This document shows positions 8,284-17,407 of a DNA stretch of 22,370 bases, in pieces. The notes beneath the pieces were generated by a model. That model ran no database searches, had not been told where the DNA came from, and worked only from the letters and a program-made list of their open reading frames with translations. The DNA lies in the NCBI GenBank assembly GCA_003427395.1, contig BFEA01000008.1, positions 2,075,016 to 2,097,385 on the forward strand, in the 5' to 3' direction. How positions within the stretch are numbered: the stretch's first letter is position 1; every line of letters starts with the position of its first letter. Position numbers and translations under genes: made by a program. This DNA is from Chara braunii. Lineage: Eukaryota; Streptophyta; Charophyceae; Charales; Characeae.

Positions 8284-8670
8284 TAAGAATATATCATTCA
8301 ACTTTCAGTAATTGATGCATATGTGAATTCCTCCTGCCTTTTTTGGTACAATCACTACCGGAAACGACCATGGTCCGATGGCGGGTTCGATCCATCCATT
8401 AGCTTCGAACTCCTTATTTCTCTGAAACGCGGCCGCTCTCTGCGCCGACGAATACCAATAGGGACTGCATCTAATCGGTGGATGATCCCCCGTGAGAATT
8501 GCATGCTCAATCACAGTAGATAATCCAATATCGTTATCATGCACACTCAACACCTCTGCATACCCGTACAACACATCAATCAGGGATCTTTGGATTTCTC
8601 GGGGGACATGATTGGGTATTGCAATCACGGGGCTATTAGAGATGTTAAGAGGCATCTCGATCCAATCCAT
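8284..8670 (-). pseudogene. Ty3 reverse transcriptase, N-terminal third only
   Basis: The translation shows the start of a Ty3 RT. It has the H-x-I-x-T-G-D-x-P-P-I-R segment (EHAILTGDHPPIRCSPYW), then GWIEPAIGPWSFPVVIVPKK and GGIHICINY, matching the usual S-P-W-x-S-P-V-V-x-V-x-K-K and R-x-C-I-D-Y blocks. A TGA at the next codon stands where Arg is usual (YR-x-L-N), and the following KLND fits the family before similarity ends. The palm with the YVDD catalytic motif is missing, so no polymerase activity is possible. Confidence 0.85.
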
Positions 8671-8673
8671 CCT

Positions 8674-9522
8674 TCACGATCGCCTGTCGGCGTCGCTTGC
8701 GCTTGAGAACATGGAACTACTATTTCGGACCCAGAAGACGGTGGCAATCATCTGCGATTCGGCCGACCTAATCATTTCAGTTTCTTTAATCTCGGTATCG
8801 GTTTCAAAATCAGTGATGCTTTTAGCTACTTCCAACCCGGTTAATTCCGTCATTTCTTGCATGAGAATCATGAGATCTGGAACATCATCTATTGGGGCCT
8901 CTGCTTCTTGCTTGATTAGGGCGATCGTGGCTCCTTGCGTGAGTAATGATCTAGGTGGAAAGACAAAAAGATCCAGGTATTGATCCATCTGTTGATATCT
9001 AGCCCGGAGTGAAAGCGCACCCTCGTACAAGGTGCAAGGGGGTTCCAAGAGGTCAGCCATATCTGAAATCTGCAAGATCGGTTCCCCTAGGATTGATGTG
9101 GCAGGAATCTGTCTTTCTGCAGATGCGGGAAAGGACGTCGACGGGCTATGGTTAAGCTCGCCACTTTCTGAGCTCAGATCAAATGTTCGGACAGTTGTAG
9201 GGATCATGCGAAATTCCTCTTTTATCTCGCAACCGAACATTTCAACTGATTGTTCCCACTCTTTTTCGTTAGGCATGCGGTTCAACTCTTCCTCATAATC
9301 GCCCTCGTCATACTCACCTTCTCCCGCAAGGTGTTGTTCCTCGTCATTGCCCGGGGGAGAAGCTTCCGGGCTCGGGGGCTGGATCATTCCTATCCGGATA
9401 ATACCGGGATTTTTTTTCGGCGATCGAGTAGAGACTCGTAATGGCAGCGTTTGAGGTTTTCCTCCAGCATGTGTGAGGACTAGTTGTTTAGAATCGAAGT
9501 GTATCCGAGCACCTACCGCCAT
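8674..9522 (-). pseudogene. Ty3 pol, end of protease and acidic PR-RT linker
   Basis: This is an open frame of 282 codons between the protease and RT. The first residues (MAVGARIHFDSKQLVLTH) look like the segment that follows the retropepsin L-L-G motif. Residues 60-90 are strongly acidic (EYDEGDYEEELNRMP). The rest has no recognised domain and probably forms the linker seen in many Ty3 polyproteins. It is shifted by one base from the protease frame at its start and from the RT frame at its end (8670-8674). Confidence 0.65.
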
Positions 9523-9524
9523 CG

Positions 9525-9840
9525 CCCAGATAGTCCCAACAGCACCGAGTAAGAGTGCACGTCAATGACTAGTGCGTTAACCAGAACGTGCACTCGGCCT
9601 ACCTTGACCGCGACGTTCTCAATGATTCCTACTATATTCATGGCTTCTTCATCGACCGAGACGTAGTTGTCCTTCCCTGGTAGTGGAAGGATCGAGTTCA
9701 GTCAGCCCGTCTTTCTGACTGTGTCAAAAGATATAGCTACGGTTGATAATCCGGTATCAATAAGAGCATCAAACGGTTTACCCCAGACCTCGCAATCACA
9801 CTCGGCACTCTTCCATAGGACCGATCAGACACGCACAAAA
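9525..9840 (-). pseudogene. Ty3 retropepsin-like aspartic protease
   Basis: The minus-strand translation contains GKPFDALIDTGLSTVAISFD, with the aspartic protease active-site D-T-G. The residue after it is Leu, where Ala or Ser is usual. About 70 residues later comes HSYSVLLG, the second conserved block (normally I/L-L-G). Two in-frame TGA codons break it, one just before the domain and one after DTVRKTG. A frameshift at the end puts the downstream linker in another frame. Retropepsin would process the Gag-Pol polyprotein. This copy cannot be made in one piece. Confidence 0.8.
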
Positions 9841-9979
9841 TGATCCTTCTCTACGTAAGATACGGCAGCGATTCTTGTTGCTTCCGGTTCGTCAGATTCA
9901 ACCGCAGGGGGAGGGTTTGCCTCGGTCTCTTCTTCTTTGAATTCTTCTTCTTCAACATACGCTGAACGCGCTAGTAGGT
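9838..9979. repeat. 142-bp duplicated segment, first copy (assembly artefact)
   Basis: This is identical to 10018-10159. The two copies are separated only by the 38-bp adapter at 9980-10017. The genome probably has a single copy, which encodes the acidic end of the gag-PR spacer. Confidence 0.92.
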
Positions 9980-10017
9980 CTGTCTCTTATACACATCTAG
10001 ATGTGTATAAGAGACAG
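9980..10017. other. Mate-pair junction adapter left in the assembly
   Basis: The sequence is CTGTCTCTTATACACATCT followed directly by its reverse complement. This is the 19-bp Tn5 mosaic end in both orientations with no spacer, the known junction adapter of transposase-based mate-pair libraries. It is not native DNA. It splits a minus-strand reading frame and creates a false tail on the translated product. Confidence 0.97.
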
Positions 10018-10159
10018 AAATGATCCTTCTCTACGTAAGATACGGCAGCGATTCTTGTTGCTTCCGGTTCGTCAGATTCAACCGCAGGGGGAGGGTTTGC
10101 CTCGGTCTCTTCTTCTTTGAATTCTTCTTCTTCAACATACGCTGAACGCGCTAGTAGGT
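10018..10159. repeat. 142-bp duplicated segment, second copy (assembly artefact)
   Basis: This is an exact copy of 9838-9979 on the other side of the adapter. Dropping one copy and the adapter (180 bp) gives an uninterrupted local sequence. Confidence 0.92.
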
Positions 10160-10930
10160 AAAGCGCTTTTGATTCTTCTGGCATTGCTGCATGAGCTTGT
10201 CATTTGCAGCTTCAGATATGGTTGGCAAGTGTCCTACAGGGACCGGAACTCGGATGTCCAACTGTTTCAGTGTCTGGAGAACATCGATCTCTTCTGTTTG
10301 AAACAGCGGTCCTGGTTCTGATCCCCGCTCGACCCATTCGAGCTCGTCTTTGCCAGGTCGGATCGCTTCGATCAGCCCTGCCAAATGAAGGTATTCGGCC
10401 GGATCAACGACATCGGCGGCTTCGAAAGATGATCCCGAAGCAGATGCGATGGGGTCGGTCGAGGACGGTTGTTCGGTCGAGAAGGAGGAAGTTTCCCTAG
10501 CGGCTTCCAATACTGCGGCCACCCGGCCTTGATTCAAGGCTACGGGTGCGGCTGCAGGCGAAGGTTGATTACATTTCGGCTGGGGGCATTCACGCGCAAA
10601 GTTTCCAGGCTGTTTACAGTTGTAGCACTCGATCCTCCCTGCTGGGTTGTCCGCATGAGGGGGAGCGGGAGGAGGAGCTAGTCCAATTGCAGGAGGGGCG
10701 GTCAGCAAGGGGTACAGAGCAGGAACGGGGCGAAAAGCGCTGGAATTAGCTTTCATTAGCTTCGTCATGATTTGTTCCAACCGGTCCATCTGAGAAGCCT
10801 GCATCTGAAGCAGATTATTCATCCACTCAGACTGTTGAATCGTAGCAGTATGAATCATCTGGGCCAGATGCATGTTAGTGATAGGCACTGATGCGGCGTC
10901 TTGGGTCATTACTGTATTTACAGGCGCCAT
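10151..10930 (-). pseudogene. Ty3 Gag, nucleocapsid part with altered zinc knuckle
   Basis: This is an open frame of 259 codons. Residues 20-60 are Gln/Met-rich and helical in style. Residues 70-95 are Pro/Ala-rich. The zinc knuckle is C102-x2-C105-x4-N110-x4-C115 (ECYNCKQPGNFARECP). The His of the usual CCHC is Asn here, so zinc binding is probably lost. The rest is acidic and Ser-rich. The frame ends at a TAG in a region where another frame (MPEESKALYLLARSAYVEEE) continues the protein, indicating a frameshift near 10180. In an intact element this part of Gag would bind RNA. Confidence 0.8.
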
Positions 10931-10955
10931 TTTGGGGGGGGGGGAGGAGATCTCA

Positions 10956-11630
10956 TGAGAGGTAGGGAGTGATACGGGGAGGGATCCGAGCGGGGACGTC
11001 CTGGTAGTCGTGATCAGGGCGAGGGTAAAATCGTCCCACTGCTCTGAGCCACGACCGCCGCTTAGCAGCCACGTCTTGGATCGTATCCGAAATGTCTTTT
11101 TCTCCCTGACTGATATACTTCCGTGTGTCCAGCAGATCCAGCTCGAGGGCTTTAGCTATGATGACGGACAGTTGGTTCGTCTTGGGAGGGACCTTTTTCT
11201 ACAGTTTGGCCTTCAACACGGGATTGCGGAGATGGTCAATGAACAGATCTCGAGCAGCAGTTTCTTCCCGTCCGGATTTGTCTAATGCGGTTTGAAATCG
11301 GTCCACAAAGTCGGGTAGTAGTTCCCCTGGTTCCTGCGGATGGGTTTGCAGTACAAACCATGCAGCATCTTCGCTGACCGTGTCGAATCGTGCTAGGAAT
11401 GCCCTCTTAAACGTGTCCCAATCTACCCATCTATGCCTTCTAAACAAATCATGTGCGGTATTGTGAAGTAACAGGGTGATGACGCGGGGAAGGTCCTCGG
11501 CGCCATATCCCTGAGCTTGCACTTCTTCCAGCCATGCCTCCGGATGAGTGTAGTTGGGGTAGAATGGAAAGGTAGCGGGAATGCTTACCATCACCCGAGG
11601 AGGTGTTCCATTAGCATCGGCCATGGGCAT
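10956..11630 (-). pseudogene. Ty3 Gag, capsid-like domain
   Basis: Starting at the ATG at 11630, this encodes a retrotrans_gag-type capsid domain. It has the W-x-x-F-K-x-x-F-L-x-R-F motif at residues 71-82 (WDTFKRAFLARF) and LPDFVDRFQTALDKSG at residues 105-120. A TAG at 11199-11201 ends the first 143 residues, but the same frame then stays open for 81 codons (including LSVIIAKALELDLLDTRKYI) up to a TGA at 10953-10955. The nucleocapsid part continues in another frame after an 11-G homopolymer (10934-10944). Capsid would form the particle. The copy is broken. Confidence 0.85.
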
Positions 11631-11742
11631 CTCTGTTCGAGCCTCAGTGGACCTCTGTCGAGTGACGGGAGGACCGAGGCGATTAGATTGTTTGGCTGAT
11701 CTTCCTCTCGCCAGCTCATCTTACTATCGTCAGAACCGACAC

Positions 11743-11760
11743 GTGTCGGTTTCGATACCA
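11743..11760 (-). promoter_or_regulatory. Candidate primer-binding site
   Basis: On the minus strand the sequence next to the 5' LTR reads TGGTATCGAAACC. TGGTATC is how the initiator-Met tRNA primer site of many plant LTR elements begins, but the next bases do not follow that tRNA, so the primer is uncertain. An 18-bp perfect palindrome (11734-11751) overlaps it. Confidence 0.4.
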
Positions 11761-12412
11761 ACCTCACGCCCTGCGCTATCTTCCGTTAGAAGTGTTTAGG
11801 CCCCGGAAAGACAGCGAGACGGGGTGTGCCAAGGATTTTTGGAAAATTGAGTGTGGGGACATGCATAGAACCGAAATCCCTTGTGCCTGTCCGACTTAGT
11901 AAGAAGGAAAGGTCTGTCACTATGCGGGCGTCAAGGGAGAAAAAGGCGCGCGCAGGACGTTCGACGCGGGAAAGTTCAATCCAAAAAGTATCGTTGAACT
12001 TCTCAGTGGGTTGTTGCTCTTCGCTTCGCGTGAAAGGGAGCGGGTATGCATTTGGTGTCTCGCTTTCGGATCAAGTTCCAACGCCGCTCATTGCAAAACT
12101 TAGAATCTCACGAGGAGGGTCTCAGCCACATAGCTCGTTCCTTATGTTCTTGCTCACTCCATACTCGGTAGTGGTCACCTTTTTATTGGTAACGCTCGAA
12201 GCGACAACAATCGCTGCACAGAGTGTTAGGCCAATGGAGCGCAACTGCCGTCCACGGAATGACGATCAACTCATCAAATGGTAATAGCAATGAATAAGGC
12301 GGAAAGTGTGTATCAATAATGACAAAGCCTGCACCGACAAACCCTAAGCACCGAGTTTTGGGGAGGGAAATAATATTGGTCACCGATCTTGGCGACGGCT
12401 TCTCGTACATCC

Positions 12413-12597
12413 CACTCACATACACGTGTCCTTGTCTCGTTGTACGGGAAGGGACGAGGAGGGGATACGGGAAGCCGACGCCCAGTCGGGTTGAGGCCTT
12501 CAGTNCACTCACATACACGTGTCCTTGTCTCGTTGTACGGGAAGGGACGAGGAGGGGATACGGGAAGCCGACGCCCAGTCGGGTTGAGGCCTTCAGT
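12413..12597. repeat. 92-bp exact duplication split by an N (assembly join)
   Basis: Bases 12413-12504 and 12506-12597 are identical to each other and to the pair at 1852-2036, with the N at 12505. All four copies agree fully although the flanking LTR sequence differs by several percent, which points to a collapsed consensus contig used twice. Confidence 0.9.
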
Positions 12598-12704
12598 CCA
12601 CATGGCAATCCAATCAATCGCAAGAGTCGGTTTCAATCATTCATCGTTAATCGTAATGATCGATAAATGCACAACCTATCGGTCGGGTTTCTCCGGTCGT
12701 CGCT

Positions 12705-12710
12705 TTTATT
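12705..12710 (-). promoter_or_regulatory. Candidate LTR polyadenylation signal
   Basis: AATAAA on the minus strand, at the same place as in the 3' LTR (2144-2149). Confidence 0.3.
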
Positions 12711-13786
12711 CGCCTTCGGCCTGTGATGCAAAGTGAAAGCACTCCTTCATTTCCTTAAAGTTAGCTCAAAGGAAAAAGGAGAGAGAGAGAGGGAGAGAGC
12801 ATTCGCAATGATCTGATGGTCTCGTCAAGAGATTTCCAGTACTCACATCAGGTGGGGTTCAGTCAGTGATCCACGGATTCCACGCGTGCAAGTCACACGT
12901 GGCGCCCTCCTTCTTTCTGAGAAGATAGATCGCCTTTCAGGTTTTGTGTATCGAGGGCAAGCCACAGATGGTATGCGGAGTGTATTCTGGATTGAAGATC
13001 CCAGGGTATTCTTCCGAAATCACATCATCGACAGATCTAAACACTCTTGCGTTCTCGAACGAAATCCCAACATCATTGTTTTTGCCACTAACTCAACCAT
13101 TCTCATGCATTCCATTCGCAACAACTCTTCAGCCTAATCAAAGGTCAGTCCATCAACGACAATCTACATTCGTGGTTACTCATTGCGAAAGGTGCGAAAG
13201 TGGCAGCCATACATCGTTCGGTTCTCCGTGTGCTCTGCACCCCTGCCCCGTCAGCCCAGGGCTAATCAAAACGCCGGCCCATCAGGCAACCATTCCATGA
13301 CAAACATACATAGTCATTCATATCATAAGGTAGGTGGGGAGAAGAGGTGTGAAATTGATGTAATAGATGACATTCATACAGAAATTCGAAGATGAAAATA
13401 GTTTCTGGCTTAACTGTCGTAAGGCTACACAGCCTACACTCACACTAAAGAACGGATTTGAGACAAGGAGGCGCATCCGCCGTAAAGTTCTATCATTGCC
13501 CCGGGCCATTCATCCATCCAACTCGGTCGCTATCCTCATACATGCACCGACGATCCCGGCCGTCGCGTGCCATCTTCCACCACTGCAATCGTCACCCCGC
13601 CGACTTAGTTTCTGCACAGGCTTACCCCGATCCCACAGTCCGTCGTGGCGATCAGGCGCACAGCCAGCCAGTCTTCAGTCCGTCCGTCGGGACTTTTCGA
13701 CTCGCGCTGCACACACACCATCTAGCCACTGCTTCCCGGAAGCTGGCTGACAAGTTGAGAGAGAGATTTTCGGATGCGCTTGCGGA

Positions 13787-13794
13787 ATTTATAG
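13787..13794 (-). promoter_or_regulatory. Candidate LTR promoter TATA box
   Basis: CTATAAAT on the minus strand, conserved with 3215-3222. In the 5' LTR this would be the element's own promoter, about 780 bases inside the LTR. The G-rich run at 13968-13989 lies about 175 bases upstream. Confidence 0.4.
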
Positions 13795-14729
13795 CTGCGA
13801 GAGGGGAGATAGATGCGGCGAAGGATGAAGAATGGGGCAGAGGAGGACAAGGGAGGGTATGAGGGTAATCGCCCATTGAAAGTCATGTCGAACCTTCAAA
13901 GTCCGATCTCAGCCAATCAGAATCGTCGCGTAGTAGGAACTTACACAGCGCTTTTCCTTGGCTAGATGGGGGGGGGAGGGGAGGGGGGGAGAGAGGATCG
14001 ACCGGGTTTTCAAACGGAGGTTTTAGAGCAGGAAGAAGAAGAGTGTGAAGGATAGCGCGAAACGGATTCTAGATTCAAATGATCAAGAAAGAGAAAAAGG
14101 GCGCCCGCTGGGAAGGAGAGAGAAAAGCAGTTACAGGGGGAGGGAACGAGAAAGCATGTGCATGCAAGGGAGGGCGCTGAGAGGGGCGCGAGAAGGAAGG
14201 AGGAGGGAGCTCGTATGCATAGTGCCAAACAACAATAGAAAATTGGCACTAAAACAGTTGCAGTTTTTCCCAGCCCTATGCTAATTCAAAATTGAAATCA
14301 CCATATCCGCATGCAAAGTAGGCGCGAGAAAAGAAAGAAAGTCCTACGTCTATCCATATTCCTACAAAATTCCCAGAGTTTTCCATGTCGCGGCCGAGAA
14401 CATTCACGCGTGAAAGGACACGTCAAGTTCCATAAATTCTGGAATTCCCAACTATCGAGCCGAATTTCGAGTGCGCTCGCTAAGGCGCGCGTAATTCCCA
14501 TGCATTTCCAAATTACAAAAAATGACGGAATTTCAAGAATCACTAGTGCTGACAAAAATACATCCTGAGCAGAGACTGCAGATGTCGGTAGGGGAGGGGA
14601 CGGAGGGGAGGCACAACAACTGGCCCATCGAAGAAGCTCTGTCCTGATGATACTTGCTGACCTCTGGCTGGTATCGCTGCTGGGGCGAGATTCTAGCAGT
14701 TGTTTTTTTTTCTCGTTTGTTTTAAATTT

Positions 14730-15124
14730 GGGAATTTTTTTGAAATGCCCCTCCCAATTCCATTTAGTCGTGGTATGCCCCTCCGATGGCGGACTTCCTG
14801 TCGCGTCCCTCTGCCAACGATTCAAGTTTTCAAAAAAAAACCTGGCGTCCTTTAGGCCCAAAAATGTTCAATATGCCCCTCCTGTATGCCCCTACATGGG
14901 CAGCTCAGAAAGATGCATCCCAAGTTGGCAGGAGGCCATAGCCGACAGGCAGCAGGGGAAATGGGACCAGTGGCACCGTAAGGGCGTCCTGGAAAGTTGT
15001 GCCCCTGAATGACAGGAGCCTGCAGGCAACTTCAGAGGCTCCAGGGGCACGACAGGGTAAGTCGCCGGTAGGAGGGGCATACCGCAAATAAAGTGGAAGT
15101 CGGAGGGTCATTTCTTTAAATTTT
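14730..15124. mobile_element. Non-autonomous TIR element A
   Basis: The two ends are imperfect inverted repeats of about 55 bp. The left end contains TTTGAAATGCCCCTCC and GTGGTATGCCCCTCC. The right end, reversed, contains AAAGAAATGACCCTCC and GCGGTATGCCCCTCC. The interior shares long blocks with element B (for example GATTCAAGTTTTC, TGTTCAATATGCCCCT, GAAATGGGACC, AAAGTTGTGCCCCT and CAGGGTAAGTCG). No open frame is plausible. The superfamily is unknown and no clear target-site duplication is visible. Confidence 0.65.
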
Positions 15125-15302
15125 GATCCAATCATCCTCTTTCTTTTTTTCCTTTTCTTCAAAGACAAGAGTAGTATTGATTGCAAGTCGGGAACTGGCG
15201 TCCCTCACAATGTTGTACTGTAGCCACCGGGGGCAAGGCCAGGCACTCTTGGCCAAGCCCAACCCCAGCCACAGTTTATTAGGACCCCTCGATAGTCGCT
15301 GA

Positions 15303-15435
15303 GTATACTCACACTAGGCCCTCAAAATGGGAAGATAGCAAAATGAGCGGCCAGATCCAGCCCTCCTTTCACAAGGACTCCATCTGGCCCCTGATTTTAT
15401 GATTCTGCGTTTTTGAGGGCCTTGTGTGAGTATGC
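15303..15435. mobile_element. Hairpin MITE, copy 1
   Basis: A fold-back unit of about 133 bp. The outer arm at 15303-15327 (ACTCACACTAGGCCCTCAAAA) pairs with 15411-15435, and the inner arm with GGCCAGAT pairs with ATCTGGCC. It has no coding capacity. The same core recurs in the next two copies. Confidence 0.75.
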
Positions 15436-15437
15436 CC

Positions 15438-15595
15438 CTCACACTCAGGCTAGGCGCTCAAAATCGCAAAATGAGCAGCCAGATTCAGTCCTCCTTAAAG
15501 TAGAACTCTATCTGGCCGCTCATTTTGTGATTTTGTGATTTTGTGATTTTGAGGGCCTAGTGTTTGAGGGCCTAGTGTGTGTATACGCTCACACT
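15438..15595. mobile_element. Hairpin MITE, copy 2
   Basis: Same family as copy 1. The left arm runs CTCACACTCAGGCTAGGCGC, then GCAAAATGAGCAGCCAGAT. The right arm reverses this from ATCTGGCCGCTCATTTTG and includes a small tandem expansion of GTGATTTT and a duplicated TTTGAGGGCCTAGTG. A further left-arm-like stretch (CTCACACTAGACCCTCAA) follows at 15588-15605 and may be the stump of another copy. Confidence 0.7.
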
Positions 15596-15799
15596 AGACC
15601 CTCAATTCGGGGAAGCACAGCTACTGGCCACTCAGATGATGCTCTGTCCCTCTGCTACCCGCTGTCCCCTGGCCGGTGCCCCCCCCCCTGGAGGCAATAA
15701 GGCCACCGGATGTCAGATTAGACACAAGATTGAATTTACCTGGGCTGGTTAGTCGGATGATAATTATACCTCAAGGCCATCGCCCTTTTGAAAGGGGGA

Positions 15800-15914
15800 A
15801 AAAAAATCACAGAATAGCAAAATGAGCAGCCAGATCGAGTTCTTCTGTGAGCAGGACTGGATCTGGCCGCTGATTTTGCTATTCTGGGATTTTGGGTGCC
15901 TACTGTGAGTCTGC
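15800..15914. mobile_element. Hairpin MITE, copy 3, left end damaged
   Basis: The inner arm at 15811-15836 pairs with 15860-15885 at 24 of 26 positions. The right outer arm (GATTTTGGGTGCCTACTGTGAG) resembles copies 1 and 2. The left outer arm is replaced by an A-rich stretch. The unit ends just before element B. Confidence 0.65.
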
Positions 15915-16238
15915 CCTGAGTAACAGAAAGGTGGAAAAAAAAAGGAAAATTTTTTGAAATGCCCCTGAAGTTTGCGTTAATTTGCGATTTGCCCCTTCGA
16001 CGGCCGACTTGCCCTGATTTGCCCCTCCGACAAAGATTCAAGTTTCCAAAAAAACCCTGGCGTCAATTGGGCCTGAAATATGTTCAATATGCCCCTACCG
16101 GTACCAGTTCCAAATTTCCAGTATACCCCTACCTAAGAGCCAATGGGTACTAGTGCCAGATTTTCATGCTACTTCAAGCCAACTCCTACCGCCTATAATG
16201 GTATATTCACGGCTGTACATTACCCTCCTACCTCCACA

Positions 16239-16243
<5 letters not shown>

Positions 16244-16305
<62 letters not shown>

Positions 16306-16312
16306 GACAGAC

Positions 16313-16352
<40 letters not shown>
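16244..16352. repeat. Compound microsatellite (CA)n-(GATA)n-(GA)n
   Basis: About 15 CA units are followed by GATA/GACA repeats (16274-16320) and then (GA)n to 16352. Open frames across this tract are purely repeat-encoded. Confidence 0.97.
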
Positions 16353-16354
<2 letters not shown>

Positions 16355-16584
16355 CAGCAGTACAAAGGAGCTGAAGGGGGCAGAGGAGGGGGAGGTGGAA
16401 GAAGACGAGGTGGTGGTGGCGGTAACTCCGACAGTTTCGAGGATGTGGTTTGTTCGTCGTGGTGGGGCGTTAATGGGGCGAGCAGCCAATGGCACGACTT
16501 TCTGCATGCATGGACAAGTGTACACGTGTAGAGGTGCCGAGAGCGACAGAGGTGAGCAGTGCGGCAAGGCAAGAGCAACATAGA

Positions 16585-16670
16585 TGAGAGAGAGAGAGAG
16601 AGAGAGAGAAAATCGTGCCACACACACACACACGCACACGCACACGCACACACACACACAGACAGAGACT

Positions 16671-16724
<54 letters not shown>
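16585..16724. repeat. Compound microsatellite (GA)n-(CA)n-(GA)n
   Basis: (GA)n runs to 16609, CA/CGCA repeats occupy 16619-16660, and a long (GA)n fills 16672-16724. It lies in the same core of element B as the previous tract, about 230 bases away. Confidence 0.97.
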
Positions 16725-16725
<1 letters not shown>

Positions 16726-17134
16726 GCGTGGAAGAAGGGGAGGAACACTCACTTTCGGCAACGTTCTCCGAGGACGTCGAAGGCGGCGGCAGGTCGCAGT
16801 ACGAGAAGAATGAACTCTGTGGTGAATTGAAGCAGTGGACACAACGTGGATTGGAGCCCTGTTTTCTTGCCCCGGAAAATCAAGGAGTTTGAATTCGAAT
16901 TCTGAGGGCCTCCCCGCTGGAGGGCATCCCAAGAAGATGCATCCAATGCAGAAGGGCAAAACGGACAGCCACCACGGGAAATGGGACCGGCCTACCGGTA
17001 GGAGTATTTCAAAAAGTTGTGCCCCTCACTACCAGGGGCCTTTTCAAAACTTAAGAGGCCCCAGGCGCAAATCAGGGTAAGTCGGGCGAATCGCACATAA
17101 ACGCAAACTTCAGGGGCATTTCGAAAATTTTCCC

Positions 17135-17404
17135 AAAAAAAAAAGGTGACAAACAGTAAATCGTTGAACAAAATAGCAGGTCCCTCGGCTATTTTGAGAA
17201 GAAGAAAAAAGAAAAAAAGAGTGAAATGGCCGTCGGATTTCGTTGTCCATTGCCAGAGACTCGTATAATCGTATTCAGTCAAAGTGGGGCGTCACCTCTT
17301 GACACTCTTGTGCGAGGAGGGCGGGGAAGGAGGGGGAAAGAGACTTAAAAGGGGGGGGGCGGGAGGGGGGGGGAAGAAAAAGGGAAAAGAAGACGAGCCT
17401 AAAA
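17135..17404. other. Purine-rich spacer with a G-run cluster
   Basis: This is the interval between element B and the truncated 5' edge of the LINE. It is A- and G-rich and contains G9-C-G3-A-G9 at 17351-17373, a potential G-quadruplex. No gene is visible. Confidence 0.5.
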
Positions 17405-17407
17405 GCC

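Larger units (their letters stand above)
1177..14571 (-). mobile_element. Degenerate Ty3/Gypsy LTR retrotransposon
   Basis: Two directly repeated blocks of about 2.8 kb flank a minus-strand interior carrying gag, CCHC region, retropepsin, RT, RNase H end and integrase in that order. PR-RT-RH-IN order defines Ty3/Gypsy (Metaviridae). Transcription would run from right to left, so 11761-14571 is the 5' LTR and 1177-4012 the 3' LTR. The element is dead: gag, PR and IN carry stops and frameshifts, and the RT palm with most of RNase H is deleted. I see no chromodomain motif. No target-site duplication is evident (the left flank reads ccagg and the right flank tcctg), so one end may have been rearranged. 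The interior also has 180 bp of assembly artefact (9980-10159). Confidence 0.9.
11761..14571 (-). repeat. 5' LTR of the Ty3/Gypsy element
   Basis: This is the direct repeat of 1177-4012. At the inner edge the first 10-11 bases seen in the other LTR (TGTAACGCGCA) are missing, and the next shared bases (acctcac) join the candidate primer site directly. That suggests a small deletion at a CA microhomology. At the outer edge the match ends with TACA at 14571. The next bases, tcctga, also occur in the interior at 4079-4084, so a 66-bp deletion rather than a true LTR end cannot be excluded. It carries the same candidate TATA box, polyadenylation signal and N-join as the 3' LTR. Confidence 0.85.
15944..17134. 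mobile_element. Non-autonomous TIR element B with microsatellite core
   Basis: The left end GGAAAATTTTTTGAAATGCCCC, CTGAAGTTTGCGTT and the right end form inverted repeats of about 45 bp. Read in reverse, the right end contains GGGAAAATTTTCGAAATGCC, then CCTGAAGTTTGCGTT. The left third and right third match element A blocks in the same order. The middle (about 16150-16900) is microsatellite-rich DNA not found in A. Nine A residues precede the left end and ten follow the right end. That would fit a 9-bp duplication as in Mutator-like elements, but an A run is weak evidence. No transposase ORF is visible. Confidence 0.65.

Noticed and set aside
9987-10184. Minus-strand 65-codon ORF ending LLYTSRCV
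   Set aside because: Its tail is translated mate-pair adapter. Only the part before it is real Gag-Pol sequence.
15303-15914. Possible CRISPR-like array of repeated palindromic units
   Set aside because: There are only three diverged units of different length with no regular spacers, and the nuclear eukaryotic context points to MITEs.
16220-16959. Minus-strand ORFs of up to 238 codons encoding Ser/Leu and Cys/Val repeats
   Set aside because: They are direct translations of (GA)n and (CA)n microsatellites and have no protein-like sequence.
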